Positions 50,401 to 60,529 of a stretch of 64,000 nt of DNA are shown here, piece after piece (the first letter of the stretch is position 1; every line of letters begins with the position of its first letter). A model generated the notes under the pieces. It did no database searches. It saw nothing but the letters and a program-made list of their open reading frames with translations, and had not been told where the DNA came from. A program made the position numbers and the translations under genes. The stretch lies in contig CAADRB010000041.1 in NCBI GenBank assembly GCA_900708905.1, positions 583,271 to 647,270 of the forward strand, read 5' to 3'. The DNA comes from Hymenolepis diminuta (taxonomy: Eukaryota > Platyhelminthes > Cestoda > Cyclophyllidea > Hymenolepididae).

Positions 50401-53337
50401 TGTAATTTTCGCCCTATAGCCATCTAAACTAAGCCTTAATCAAAGTAAATCCTCTCAACCACCTCAAGAAAGGAAGATCTGAAGGACAAAGAGGCACATT
50501 TAAGGGCCCAATTTACACAGTTCGCATTCCTCTTTAATCATTGCATATGTATTATTGAAGGTAATGTAACGTAATTCTAGCCAACAGTTCCAAAATATCC
50601 ACCAAAAAAGCAGTAAAGGGGAGAATAGAGGACAAATTTAAAGATGCTAGAGCTAGAATTGAATGCACAAGATTATTAGTGCAGATAAACAAATCGATAA
50701 TTAAACGTTACTTTCAAAATAAAGGAAAAGAAAACATAAAACGGAATGTTAAAATCGTCAAGGAAAAAAATATTTAATATTTTGCATACTCTTAATTTCT
50801 CCTTGACACTATATATCCCCCTTTTCAACTCCTAATTAGATGGGAACAATAACTGATCAATTTATTTTGATCAAATGATTCTAAATAAGTAAAATCAACG
50901 CGTTGAAAGTTCAACGGATATCCATTACAACAATCAACTCCCGGCCAATCAATTACTATTAATATTATGAAAATAAACTGATAATACACTTACTTGATTA
51001 CGTCCTCCAGAAATTGTTCATCAGTGAGAAGACTGATTAGTTTCTTGAGAGCAGTACGTGAGACAAGAGCTCGATGCGGAGATGGTGTTCCAGAACCTTC
51101 TTCCACCGTCTCACACTCTGCCAGACGTCTGCGTCGTTTAGCCGCACGTCTACGAGCATCAGGGCCAGAACAAAGTTGGGCGTTGTACTTGCTTGGTTGA
51201 GAGTGCTTTTTCAGAGCCCCAACAAGACGCGAACAATCATCAGATTCATCTGTCACGACCGGAAGCTCAAAACTAACTAGAAGATTTATCTGTTCCGTGG
51301 CGGGATCAAACCATGAAGGCGCAGTATTGAAATTGGAAAACAGAGGTGTCTGGGAAATCGATTCCTTCTGACAGTGGATAATGGCAATTGGGGTAAATTT
51401 CATCGGCATGATTTCAATACTCTGAGAGAAAGAGTTGACTTACTTTAAATAGTTCTGACAAACGTTCATTGATTAGATTGCGAAAGACAATTTTTGCCGA
51501 GACAGCTTCTTCTTCTAGAATGTTGATTAATTCGATGGATTTTGGATCTCTGCACTGGTCCCGCAAGTAGACCCAGAAGGCATGATCTCGAAGCGCCAAG
51601 TTGACTGGTTCTGATACCTATATAGAAACACTTTATTAATTTTTAAAAAATGAAAATCAAACAGTTTTATCAACGAACGCCTGATCCTTGATCGCATTCT
51701 TATGTATAGATAAATCACACCGATGATACGAATTCAGAGTTTTTCGACAGAAAGATCACTCTTACTGTTTTGTTTTCTATACACACTCCATAAGCTTGGA
51801 TAAAGCCACATGTATTAACCCCTTAAGAACGCAAGTAAGTGTACTATATAAAAATGACTGACCCACTTATAACTAAGTGAATTTTTTATTTGTAGAATGC
51901 ATTAAAGATTTCTATCAACCTTAAGCGCAGTGTAAACTCATATTTGCAGCCACTGTGTAGGCATCCTTAGCATAAACGCGGGGAGAAGTAAATAATTCTA
52001 CGAGGAATGAACTTTAAGATAGTAAATAACAGAAGGTTGACTTAGAACCATTAAATTCAAAGGAGTTAGATGATAAAAATCAAAGCCGACTCGCGTAAAC
52101 AACTTCTCATTTGTATTCCCCCACCCCCGTTTTGTCCTATATTTTTGTCAGCATCACCCTTTGTTCTACCTCTGCATATATGAACACATTTCTATCCTCC
52201 CTTCTAATAAACAGTCAAACAATGACAAACAGACCAATCTCAACTTTTACAGTTAGCAGTTTAATACCGGGGACATCCCAATGCTAATCGTTTGGCGCAA
52301 CAATACCAAGATAGCATCGATAAAGATAGGATACATCACAAACCACTTTCAATATTACTGATTATGGAATAATTAAAAGCTCTACTGACGTATTTCTGAA
52401 CTCCAATCTAGGTAACCTGTGGATTGCAGTTATCCTAATTTGTAACTGGCTCATTAACGCTGATGAATCCATGACAAGCACAAGTAGTGCTCAAGATTAG
52501 ACAAACAATCAACAATCGGAACGTTCAACGCATTCATGTTAATGTAAACAAAGAAGTAGTCGAGCTCGGATACCTTCACCATCAATCGTTCAATCTCGCC
52601 TCATTCACATCCCCGAATCCAGGCAGGTCGCTAGAACTGAAGCTGTTATTGTAGATAAGGGTTTTAAGCGATAAGAGCTACTTCAACCCACACTATTACA
52701 AATAGACTGAAAATTACCAATTATAATTCAACAAGTATACCTTTGAGACGGCTACGGGATATAAGCATTTGAGGCCTTCCTTGACTTAAATATAATCAAC
52801 AAAGTTTTCTAAATATAAATGTCAACTCATCCTAATTTTAGCTTAATTAGGTTGACATTGAGGCATAAATTATCGATTAATAAAAGTGTTTTAATTTACA
52901 GTTAAACACATACAGAGCTCTTAATACTACTGTGGAAAAATAGAAACATAATCGGGAAAATCCATGAATGAAGCTTTTAACAACTACTGTTTTTTAATAT
53001 AGTCAAAAGATATTAACAATTTAATTACTAATTAGCATTCACCCTAACTTACATTTAACTGAAAAGTGGAAAAATCGATCCCTGATTCCCTGACCTTCTT
53101 AGCAATCTCTGAGAGAACCGCAACTGCTGTATCATTAGAGATAAAGAGATCGCAAAGTCCAAGGCAAAGTGAACAAATAGCCGTGTTGTCATTACCAGCA
53201 GCTTTCGAAACGCTCTCCATAAGAGTCGGGGGAAATCCAAAGCAATGGAAAGAAGAACCGTGAAGCAGTCTGTGTCGACAGGGAAGGCAAAGTTGGAGAC
53301 GGTCCACAATTTCATTTATGATGCTTGATTCAGTCAT
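41478..53337 (-). CDS. PUS10: tRNA pseudouridine synthase PUS10
   Basis: At least seven coding exons on the minus strand: 53053-53337, 51444-51617, 50994-51421, 44720-44937, 43831-44035, 43097-43486, 41478-41717. PUS10 converts uridines to pseudouridine in the tRNA T-loop (positions 54/55). The N-terminal domain has the paired cysteines LCLPC and CSLCLGLC of its zinc site. The catalytic part begins VAGRYSKWSRVLPQTPWFIDGERK and includes SSGREDIDVR with the catalytic aspartate, then TPIRVLHRRAL and, in the last exon, EAGTYVKELVHGDLGRTQPS. The protein exceeds 640 residues against about 530 in humans; the excess lies in exon 3 (an RRRAAKRRRRLAE basic stretch) and before the last exon. The exon 3 donor (gtaagt at 50993) leaves the frame one base short of exon 4, so either a small unseen exon lies in between or the nearby gtaatc donor is used. 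One intron is only 22 bp. Confidence 0.93.
41718..43096 (-). other. PUS10 intron before the last exon (1379 bp)
   Basis: Bounded by a gtaaag donor after a GTG codon and a ttgtag acceptor. The donor is my choice among three in-frame candidates within 20 bases. No other feature is seen. Confidence 0.5.
46700..46728. other. Assembly gap (29 N) next to CT-rich repeat
   Basis: 29 undetermined bases are followed directly by tctctctcactctatccaactctctcg. The gap most likely marks a CT microsatellite that did not assemble. It lies inside a PUS10 intron and breaks no recognised exon. Confidence 0.9.
47890..48115 (+). repeat. Dispersed repeat family R1, copy 4
   Basis: Shows the second half of the unit best: gaagtggcaagaccgatcacc, gataagcactgaataac, caacaatccaagggac, then ttacttgctcac, aaatctttctgtcttgctgtgggctatattgtag. 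It lies in a PUS10 intron. Confidence 0.55.
49550..49744 (+). other. Coding-like remnant, frame-broken
   Basis: Preceded by an acceptor-like tttttatag, this stretch has unusually balanced composition. In one frame it reads 44 codons from an ATG at 49590 (MFEKVDEIMANSLP, then a GNFLFDTPYFPPRY segment) before a stop; upstream the sense continues only in another frame. It could be a decayed exon or gene copy antisense within the PUS10 intron. I do not recognise the family. Confidence 0.25.
49800..50130 (+). repeat. Dispersed repeat family R1, copy 5 (fullest)
   Basis: Carries both halves: cctgctttctcgggctttgaaagg, gagtggtaagaccaaccatcctaatta, gtcaataagcac, ccccagtaatccaagatag, then ccttgacttgacaatcc, ccaagaaaaaaactgtaattttttcgccttgatgtgggttacaataat. 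This sets the unit at roughly 320 bp. No coding frame is present. Confidence 0.6.
51422..51443 (-). other. Candidate 22-bp intron in PUS10
   Basis: The intron begins gtaagt and ends tctttctctcag, a full donor and acceptor packed into 22 bases. Reading through it hits a TGA within 12 codons. Removing it joins two phase-0 frames that both align with PUS10. A possible branch sequence tcaac starts at the sixth base. Confidence 0.65.
51618..53052 (-). other. PUS10 intron 1 (1435 bp)
   Basis: It has a gtaagt donor and a tatag acceptor, phase 0. Nothing else is recognised in it. Confidence 0.75.
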
Positions 53338-53350
53338 CTAAATTAAAAGA
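53338..53350 (-). promoter_or_regulatory. Splice acceptor abutting the PUS10 start codon
   Basis: On the minus strand ctttttaatttag-like pyrimidine/T-rich sequence ends in AG directly before the ATG. That suggests either spliced-leader addition or a 5' untranslated intron ending at the start codon. Confidence 0.5.
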
Positions 53351-53762
53351 AGAGAAATAATGTTTAAATAATGTACTATAATTTATACCCACACTATAAC
53401 TTTTTATATATTTTCTAGGGAATTAACAAGTATTAAAACGATTAAGCAGTTAGGGCTCTTAATGGCATTATTTGTGCCGTCAGAAATAAGTAATGAAATA
53501 GGGCAATAAACCTATGAAAAGAAAATCAATAATACAAATAATTACTATAGTGGGTTAAGAAATCTAATAGAATCAAAGCAAATGAGTCATCAAATTAGGT
53601 CGAAATAATTTTAGAAATTGTTTAACTAAATACGCTACTGATTTTAGAGTTACATAAACATTTAATTAGCCTGAACACTAGTCCATGAATCAAATAAAAG
53701 CAAGCATTAAGCTAGAAAGCGCACAAAAGTGAAGAAAGGACACGAATTGATAAAAATACGAA

Positions 53763-53768
53763 TTTATT
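53763..53768 (-). promoter_or_regulatory. PCGF poly(A) signal
   Basis: AATAAA on the minus strand, about 150 bases after the PCGF stop codon and about 425 bases before the PUS10 start. Confidence 0.6.
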
Positions 53769-53916
53769 TGACGACACGATCAAGCCTGCAACAAAGATGC
53801 ACGATAAAATGCAGCGCTAAGATTGTAAAGAGAATCTGATAAAACAAGGAAAAATTAGCCGATTCTTCGGATCTCTCTGAAAGACGTTGTACGAATAGAA
53901 GTAGCAGGAATTCACT

Positions 53917-54938
53917 CTATATAGACAACCGCTTTCGTTTCTTAGAAGAAGGAGAAGCTTGAGGTGATAAAGATTGAGCCTGTGGACTACCCCACCAGAC
54001 TGATTGGCTATCAGAAAATCGATAAAGCAGAGGAAGAACGCGATGATGCGTCGGCCAGGCGTAGAGAAATGCAAGTTCTCTTAAACTATGAGCAGGTTCC
54101 AGGTATTCACCATCTAAAAAAATTTCCACAGTCCACGAATTTGGCGATGGGGTATTGTAATGTTTAGCAAGGAGGAATCGCTGCAAATGAGCTATAGTAC
54201 AAACAGCGGGACAAAGGAGATAAAGAGTGGGATAGAAGGGTTGACTAAATGTTGAGTTTGAGGTAGATGATGCAGGAGAGGGAGGAAGATAAAGAGGCTC
54301 AAGAGAGAGACTGACATTGTCTGTTGTGTCAATAAGACAAGAAATTGATGTTTCGGGAGGAAAGGATTTTACATTCCGGCATTTCGAAACTCGTTTAGGA
54401 TTTAAACTCCTCGACAATGAACGAGTAGCCAGAGGTGTCGGGGTGGAGGATAAGACTGCTATAAAAGACCAAAAAATCCATAATCCTTCATCTCAAATTT
54501 AAGTGTTCAATATCAAAATTTCATACCTGGAGGTCCATTATCGTTTGACCCACTGTCGTCAGCATCTTGCAATTCCTTGCAAGAAAGTCGAACTTCTCGT
54601 ACGACTTTGGAGGGATTTTTCATGTAGCGTTTGTGAAACTCGGAGACTCTATCGATTTCAACTTTAAGAAGTCCGGGAACGAGTTTATAGACAACGCGTT
54701 GTAGTGTAACATCGGGTCGTAGGGCATCACAACTTGTTGAGGAGCTGCCCTCTTTTATGAGAGTTTGACAGAGAGGACAGACATTGTTGTGTTCAGAGAT
54801 GTATTTCAAAATGCAGCTGCGGCAGAATGCGTGAATGCAGTTTGTGAGAACTGTTGCGTCGATTAAATATCCTCCGCATAGACCGCAAATCAAATGACCA
54901 TTTAGAAGTGAGAGTTTAATTTTCTTCGAGTCAGACAT
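53917..54938 (-). CDS. Polycomb-group RING finger protein (PCGF3/5-like)
   Basis: Two exons (54527-54938, 53917-54458) with a 68-bp intron encode 317 residues. A RING finger covers residues 18-57, with zinc ligands C18, C21, C34, H36, C39, C42, C54 and C57; the core GGYLIDATVLTNCIHAFCRSC is closest to PCGF3/PCGF5. A conserved VYKLVPGL helix follows. A Ser/Pro-rich linker (about 140-210) leads to a RAWUL ubiquitin-like domain at about 212-285 (YLLCPAVCTIAHLQRFL, then EYLEPAHSLREL). The C-terminus ends in a nuclear-signal-like SSKKRKR. PCGF proteins pair with RING1 to ubiquitinate histone H2A in Polycomb repressive complex 1. It is longer than vertebrate PCGF3 (about 240), mainly in the linker and tail. 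It is head to head with RFC3 (626 bp) and upstream of PUS10 on the same strand. The paralogue assignment is from memory of motifs. Confidence 0.88.
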
Positions 54939-55564
54939 TACTCTGCAATTCTAGATTGTAAGGTGCAGGAGTGAGCTAAAATGAACCATAATTAAATAAT
55001 GGAACAAAATATACGCCAAAGAAATTGAAAAATTATAAGCCTAGCATAAATCATTACAAAAGGAAGTTCACATTAGAAAAATAACGAAATAGCAAAGTAT
55101 TTCAAGCATTTTATGAATATTTACCTAATTTTGAGTAAAATGCGACGAATAAAATGTACCATCGTACCAACTAGACACTGACCGAGAAATCATTACACGC
55201 AGTATTTCCAGTGGAATACTAAACAAAGTATATTAAGTCCAGCAATAAAATTTAATATATGGAACATTTGCAAAGAACTTGCATGTTCAGCTATTCAAGA
55301 ATTTTGAAATAGATAATGTGTTAGGAATATACAAAGCGCTTTATCAAATTTATGTTTATGCAAGTTGTATTATACAAAATCTTTCAGATGATATGAAAAA
55401 ATATTATTTCAGTTAATAAAATCTTAAAATTTCTTAGATATAATGAATCAACCCCTCATTTTTATTCAACCTATTTTAACTAATTTATCCGTAGGTAACT
55501 CAAGGATTGGTAGAATTTAACGCACTACTTTGATTGTTTGGATATTTCTCAGAGATTTGTCAAA
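54939..55564. promoter_or_regulatory. Divergent promoter region PCGF / RFC3
   Basis: 626 bp separate the two start codons. An acceptor-like atatttctcag ends at about 55551, just before the RFC3 start, hinting that RFC3 mRNA is also trans-spliced or has a 5' intron. No other site is named. Confidence 0.4.
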
Positions 55565-57541
55565 ATGAGTCTTTGGGTTGATAAACATAGACCCACATCA
55601 CTGGAAAGTTTAGATTATCATAAGAAAGAAGCAGAGACCCTCAGGAAGATTGTATGTCAAGTAGCTGTCTAATCCTCTGTAGGTTGCAAGTGGTGATTTC
55701 CCACATTTATTATTCTATGGACCGCCAGGTGCTGGCAAGAAGACTCGTATATCTTGTCTACTTCGTGAGCTTTATGGACCAGGGGTTGACAAACTTCGTA
55801 TAGAGCATCATTCCTTCACAACACCTTCAAAGAAGAAAGTTGATCTTTCCACTGTCTCCAGTAATTTTCACTTAGAAGTCAATCCAAGGTAACTAATTCC
55901 TACCAAGTCCATTTCGCTTATTTCACAATATTGTATATCAAACGTCTTTTGTATTGTAGTGATGTTGGCATATATGATCGTATTGTTGTTCAAGAGCTGA
56001 TTAAGAACATGGCTTCAACAGCACAACTAGATGTTACTAATCAACGAGAATTCAAGGTTGTTGTTATTCATGAAGTTGATCGGCTAAGTAAGGATGCTCA
56101 ACATTCTCTTCGTAGAACAATGGAGAAGTATATGAAAACCTGCAGGATTATTCTGTGCACAGAGTCACTTTCAAAGGTACGGATTCATGTAAATATTGCG
56201 ACTGCTCCTCTTAGATTATACCTGCAACGCGTTCTCGTTGTCTTCCTATTCGTATTGCGGCGCCAACTGTTGATGAAATTTCAAAGATTCTCGTCAATGT
56301 TGCTAAAATGGAAGGGTTGATTATGCCAATTGAGCTTGCAGAGCGTATAGCTAATGCGTCTGATAGAAATCTTCGTAGAAGTCTCCTCTTAGCTGAGGTC
56401 GCTCGTGCACAACACTATCCTTTCTCTCACGATCAAAGTATTCCACTACCAGATTGGCAGAACTTTATCTCGGAGACTGCATCAAGCATCTTGGGTGAAC
56501 AGAGTCCAAAAAGGTAAGCGACACACACGTGTCGTGAATGTATGTGTTAATTGCTGGCCTGCTGCTTTATAATACTGCAGCTGTTTGCCTAGGTGTAGCT
56601 ACTGTCAAGTATATCATCATTAGTAACTTCAGTGCTGTTGTACGCGCATTATGTGTAACACTGGTAGGAAAGATGTGAGCGGGTAGAGCAGTGGCAAACA
56701 TGCTCGTCAACAAAGTTCGAGATAATGTGTTCAGTTCCCAATCGGCGTATGCCTAGCGAGCAGAATAGCCAACCTCAATGGTTAATAAAAGGATGGTAGA
56801 ATGCATTTTTCTTATAAGAGTTTCTTTAATATACCTCCCCACTACCTTAGCCAAATGCATTTTTTATCCTTAGATGGTTTTTTATCTTAATACTCTCTTT
56901 TTCTGTGACGTGTAGTCAGCACATACGTCTGTCAAATCAGGGGTCACAGCATAAACGTTCATCAATGCACCTCCATTGAATGATACCACAAATAACAGTG
57001 GTTAATATTAAGTGATAAAATGTGAGTTTCTATTTAGAGCAATTCTGGAATATCTCTGCAACTTGGTCAAGTGGCCACTTCTCTTAATGAGAATAGGAAT
57101 GATATCAGTTAACTGAAGGGTAACATTACAAATTTCTGAATTAGGATGCGGCTCTAGGCAAATGTTCCGTTGCAATAGAATTGAAAATTTTCTACAATTT
57201 TTCAGAGTCATGGAAGTTCGATCAAGGCTTTATGAATTGCTTGCGCACTGTATACCTCCAGACGTCATTTTCAGAGTAGGTTTTGTTTGGTAATCGAAAT
57301 GTATTTTGTGTGATATCTAATACTGGTCTAACCTTGAATATGGCTTTAGGGGCTTCTAGACAATTTGCTTTCTTCATGCGACAGTACTCTAAGGTACGAT
57401 TTGGTCAGCTTGGCAGCTACGCATGAACATCGAATGCATCTTGGTCAAAAACCCATTTTCCACTTGGAGGCATTTGTTATCAGTTTTATGGCAATCTACA
57501 AACGTTTCATTGAAGATACACTAGGAGGAAGCGAGTTATAA
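55565..57541 (+). CDS. RFC3: Replication factor C subunit 3
   Basis: Six exons (55565-55651, 55683-55888, 55960-56176, 56215-56513, 57206-57275, 57350-57541) encode 356 residues, the same length as the human subunit, with every joint in frame. RFC3 is one of the small AAA+ subunits of the clamp loader that places PCNA on primed DNA. Visible motifs: [18 protein letters not shown] at the N-terminus, the P-loop GPPGAGKKT, the Walker B region [20 protein letters not shown], and the arginine-finger SRC motif in [10 protein letters not shown]. The helical collar with [22 protein letters not shown] forms the C-terminus. Introns are 31, 71, 38, 692 and 74 bp; the 692-bp one contains two SINE copies. 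A poly(A) signal follows 26 bases after the stop. Confidence 0.97.
56680..56810 (+). repeat. tRNA-derived SINE, copy 3
   Basis: The head has gggtagagcagtggca (A-box-like) and tgttcagttccc (B-box-like). The body has atcggcgtatgcctagcgagcag and cctcaatggttaataaaagg, matching the other copies. It lies in RFC3 intron 4, same strand as the gene. Confidence 0.65.
56905..57025 (+). repeat. tRNA-derived SINE, copy 4
   Basis: Contains tgtagtcagcacatacgtctgtc, ggggtcac, catcaatgcacctccattgaatg and cagtggttaatattaagtgat. It is close to copy 2 in its last 30 bases. It stands about 220 bp after copy 3 in the same RFC3 intron. Confidence 0.6.
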
Positions 57542-57566
57542 ATGTTTACAAGCTTTTTCTAATTGC

Positions 57567-57572
57567 AATAAA
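57567..57572 (+). promoter_or_regulatory. RFC3 poly(A) signal
   Basis: AATAAA, 26 bases after the RFC3 stop codon, in the 143-bp gap before the convergent SPCS3 gene. Confidence 0.75.
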
Positions 57573-57684
57573 GTCGTTACCAATATTAAACCCTTGATTT
57601 TGTTGAAAAAAAGAGTGCCATCGTAGTAAGTGGATAAACAAAAAATGAGAAGCCATGACCACAAAATACAGGCAGAATCAGTTT

Positions 57685-58256
57685 TTACCGATCATGATAC
57701 TTTGTAGGGAAAGAGAAGACTACTTGACTTCCACTAGATCTTAGAGGCATTAAACCGGTGTTTGGAATAATGTTCCAGTAAAATTTAAGCGTTACGTTGT
57801 CATTGTCCTTAAGACCGAAGCCGTCATCCCAGAAGAGGTATTTTCCATTCATCCTCTTGTATTGAATATTATAGTTCTCACCTCTGCGAATGATTTTATC
57901 CCAAAGGACAACTTGATTTACTTCATTAGTTGGCGTTCTGTATTCTGCTGCGAGGAATATAAAAAGTTGTTTTACATTCCAGTTGAATAAAGGAGCGACG
58001 TCGGCCTAAAAATCAACAAATTAAAAGAAAACATTACTTGAATATCCATACGAAGTCTTCCTAGATCATTTTGAGTAGAATAGGAAGAAGTAAAATCCTC
58101 AGCGACTTGGACAAATACGTTACTGACCCCCATTTCTGCGGGAATAGTTTTATCGATAAAAACAGTGGACAAAAATGTTGCAATCATTAATGCCGACATT
58201 ACCGATCCCATAAGTGCAGATAATGCACTTATTCTAGCGAAAATCGAGTGCATCAT
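57685..58256 (-). CDS. SPCS3: Signal peptidase complex subunit 3
   Basis: Two exons (58038-58256, 57685-58005) with a 32-bp intron encode 179 residues (about 180 in vertebrates). SPCS3 is a single-span endoplasmic reticulum protein that supports the catalytic SEC11 subunit in cleaving signal peptides. Residues 1-35 contain the short cytosolic tail and the membrane helix (LSALMGSVMSALMIATFLSTVF). The lumenal domain shows FNWNVKQLFIFLAAEY, NEVNQVVLWDKII, the YLFWDDGFGLKDN loop, and NVTLKFYWNIIPNTG with a conserved N-glycosylation site (NVT). The first codons are ATG ATG; either could start. It converges on RFC3, the stops being 143 bp apart, so the two 3' ends probably overlap or nearly touch. 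Confidence 0.97.
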
Positions 58257-60147
58257 AGAACACCGCTACGTCGACCACCAGAGTTATTTCAAAATCAACA
58301 CCCGAACAATTGTGTTTTTAATTAGTTAGTTCATTTGGCGGCTGATTATTAGACATTGATTATTACTGTATGTAAAATCATTTATTTTTTTTGCGATTAA
58401 GAACGATAAACCCTTTCATTATTTTTCGGTCAACGAAATTATTAATATTAATTTTAAATTCTAACTATCTGAAAAGATGCGAAATAGGTATGTTAGAGCG
58501 GGCTTATAACATATACCATTATTATTTGATACTATTAATGAAAATAAAATAATCAGATGATGCTGATATCAACAACAAGGGCCTGGGCCGAGAATTGAAT
58601 GCTAATGATATTTGGTTCTGTTGATTTGAATTCTCGTTGGCATATTTGAATTTAACATGATATATAAATAATTATTTTAAGCCTCACTATACCAAAGTCT
58701 TAGAGGAACCTTTGTTCTGATAGAAAGATTAGTTTTTTCATGCATAAATACCCATCTAAGTAACATCCAAATGAAGGGAATACTCAATATTTAAACTTTC
58801 AAAACTTTTCATTTATCTTGACTTCATTATAGTAATAAAAAGTGGTTGTACGAAGGTAAAATCAGCTTAGGAACTTAAAATAAACTTATATAAGATGTTT
58901 AAGTAATTACTTGCATAGTTAAATAGTACATTAACTTCCGCCATCTCTACAATCCAATGTGTGGATACTATTTAATGTTATTTATATACTCGTAACTCTC
59001 AACATTTCACCTTTTTTTATTTTATATTTTAATGCAGAAATCGCTAATTAGATTTCACCTCAAATTGATTAATTTTTCACCCCACTCGCTCCTCCCCCCT
59101 AATCATAAATCATTCTTTACTTGATTTATATATCTCCTTTTATTTTACATATTGTCTCCCTTTATTTCATTTTTTATCAAAGCTTGAATTATGTGGAAGG
59201 TGAGTTGGAGGTCTTGAATAAAGACCTTCTTACTTGTTCATATTCCATCTTTGCTCGTTTTAGGATGGCTGTCGATGTAGTAGTAGATATTAGTTAAGTT
59301 ATCTTCACAAGACTCTCTCCAGGCCGTGTATTCTCACCATCTTGGGATGTAACGGGAGGTATCGAGAACAGTTTTTAGAAAAATAATAATATTCCAATCT
59401 TAACCTTGGGCAAATGAAGACAGAAACACAAAAAACGTAATATAATTGGAGGATTAAACACTTGAAAATACTTTAGGCGTCCAGTTACGAGAAACCCAGA
59501 TAAAGACAAGACAATAATTATTGGGGAGATGCGTGATAAACAGGCATTAAAATAGGCATATTTATTAACTAAACGGGATTGAAAAATTAACTATATTGCA
59601 TTTGTTATGCGAAAAATTGAGTTTATTAAAATTCCAGTTAAAAATGTTGTGAATTATTATTAAACCAACTATATTAAGCAATTATGTTGTCGCAGGCCTT
59701 TCTATTTATTTATAAATTGTGATCTACTGTAACTTGTAATGATCTTACATGCGTAAAACAATTATTCAATCGTAAGTAGACGCTGATTAGGTCGCGTGCT
59801 AACTTTAACTGAAAGGCAAACAGTGATTATTGTCGTATATCGGTAGTTCTACTATTGAAAAAAGACACTGAAAACGTTACGGTTAGTATTTTTAATACAA
59901 TTAGTCAAAGAGATATATTTGTTTCAAAAAATGAAATAGTATATTTATAGACTAATTTATATTCCTTTCTAAAATTTAGTAACAAATTTGTTCGGTTATT
60001 ATTCTTTGAGTCAAATATAATATTTTTAAATAAAATACTGATAAGCGATTTTACAATATGCCTATTTAAGCGTCTTATCCAATTTAATTTTTCTCTCGTT
60101 CAAATCAATTCCGTCCACGGCGCCCGTTGGAATTTTCGTGTTGAAGA
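58257..60147. other. Intergenic region SPCS3 / SNRPG
   Basis: 1.9 kb between two divergent start codons, holding their promoters. It is very AT-rich. No open frame, repeat copy or RNA gene can be supported. Confidence 0.55.
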
Positions 60148-60529
60148 ATGAGTCCTGCGCATGCTCCAGATTTGAAGAAGTAGTAGATTTTTGTTACCTT
60201 AATTTTTACTGATTTTAGATATTTAGACAAAAGAGTTCGATGTACGTTGTTATGGGATTTTATGTAGTACCATTTGTGGATTTATGCGCACTCGATCACA
60301 TTTGTTTTTTACCCATTTTCTAATGTAAATTTATTTGTATCTTCTCTTTTTAGTGAGGATAAATGGTAATCGTGAAGTGATCGGAGTTCTTCGTGGTTTT
60401 GACGCTTTTATGAATATGGTTCTTGACGAATGTCTGGAAGTAAATAAGAACGGTCAACATATAAATATTGATACTGTTGTTGTTCGAGGCAATAGTGTAA
60501 ACATTGTTGAGGTTATGGAGCGCGTTTAA
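60148..60529 (+). CDS. SNRPG: Small nuclear ribonucleoprotein G (Sm G)
   Basis: Three exons (60148-60179, 60219-60241, 60354-60529) encode 76 residues, the normal length of animal Sm G. It is one of seven Sm proteins that form a ring on the U1, U2, U4 and U5 snRNAs of the spliceosome. The N-terminus MSPAHAPDLKKYLDKRV, the Sm1 motif ending GVLRGFDAFMNMVLDEC and the Sm2 motif VVVRGNSVNIVE are all present. Exon 2 is a 23-base micro-exon coding only seven residues and parts of two more; it was found because it restores the family sequence and uses clean sites (ttttag acceptor, gtacgt donor). Introns are 39 and 112 bp. AATAAA lies 27 bases after the stop. Confidence 0.95.

Larger units (their letters stand above)
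44938..50993 (-). other. PUS10 long intron region (6.1 kb)
   Basis: This gap probably hides at least one short PUS10 exon that I could not place (needed length 3n+1, codons for the family's proline-rich spacer). It contains a 29-bp run of N (46700-46728), two R1 repeat copies (about 47890 and 49800) and a short coding-like remnant on the plus strand at 49550-49744. Confidence 0.6.

Noticed and set aside
50480..50500. A 16-base candidate for the missing PUS10 micro-exon on the minus strand
   Set aside because: It fits phase and has ag/gt borders, but the encoded residues do not resemble the family spacer; chance matches of this size are frequent in 6 kb.
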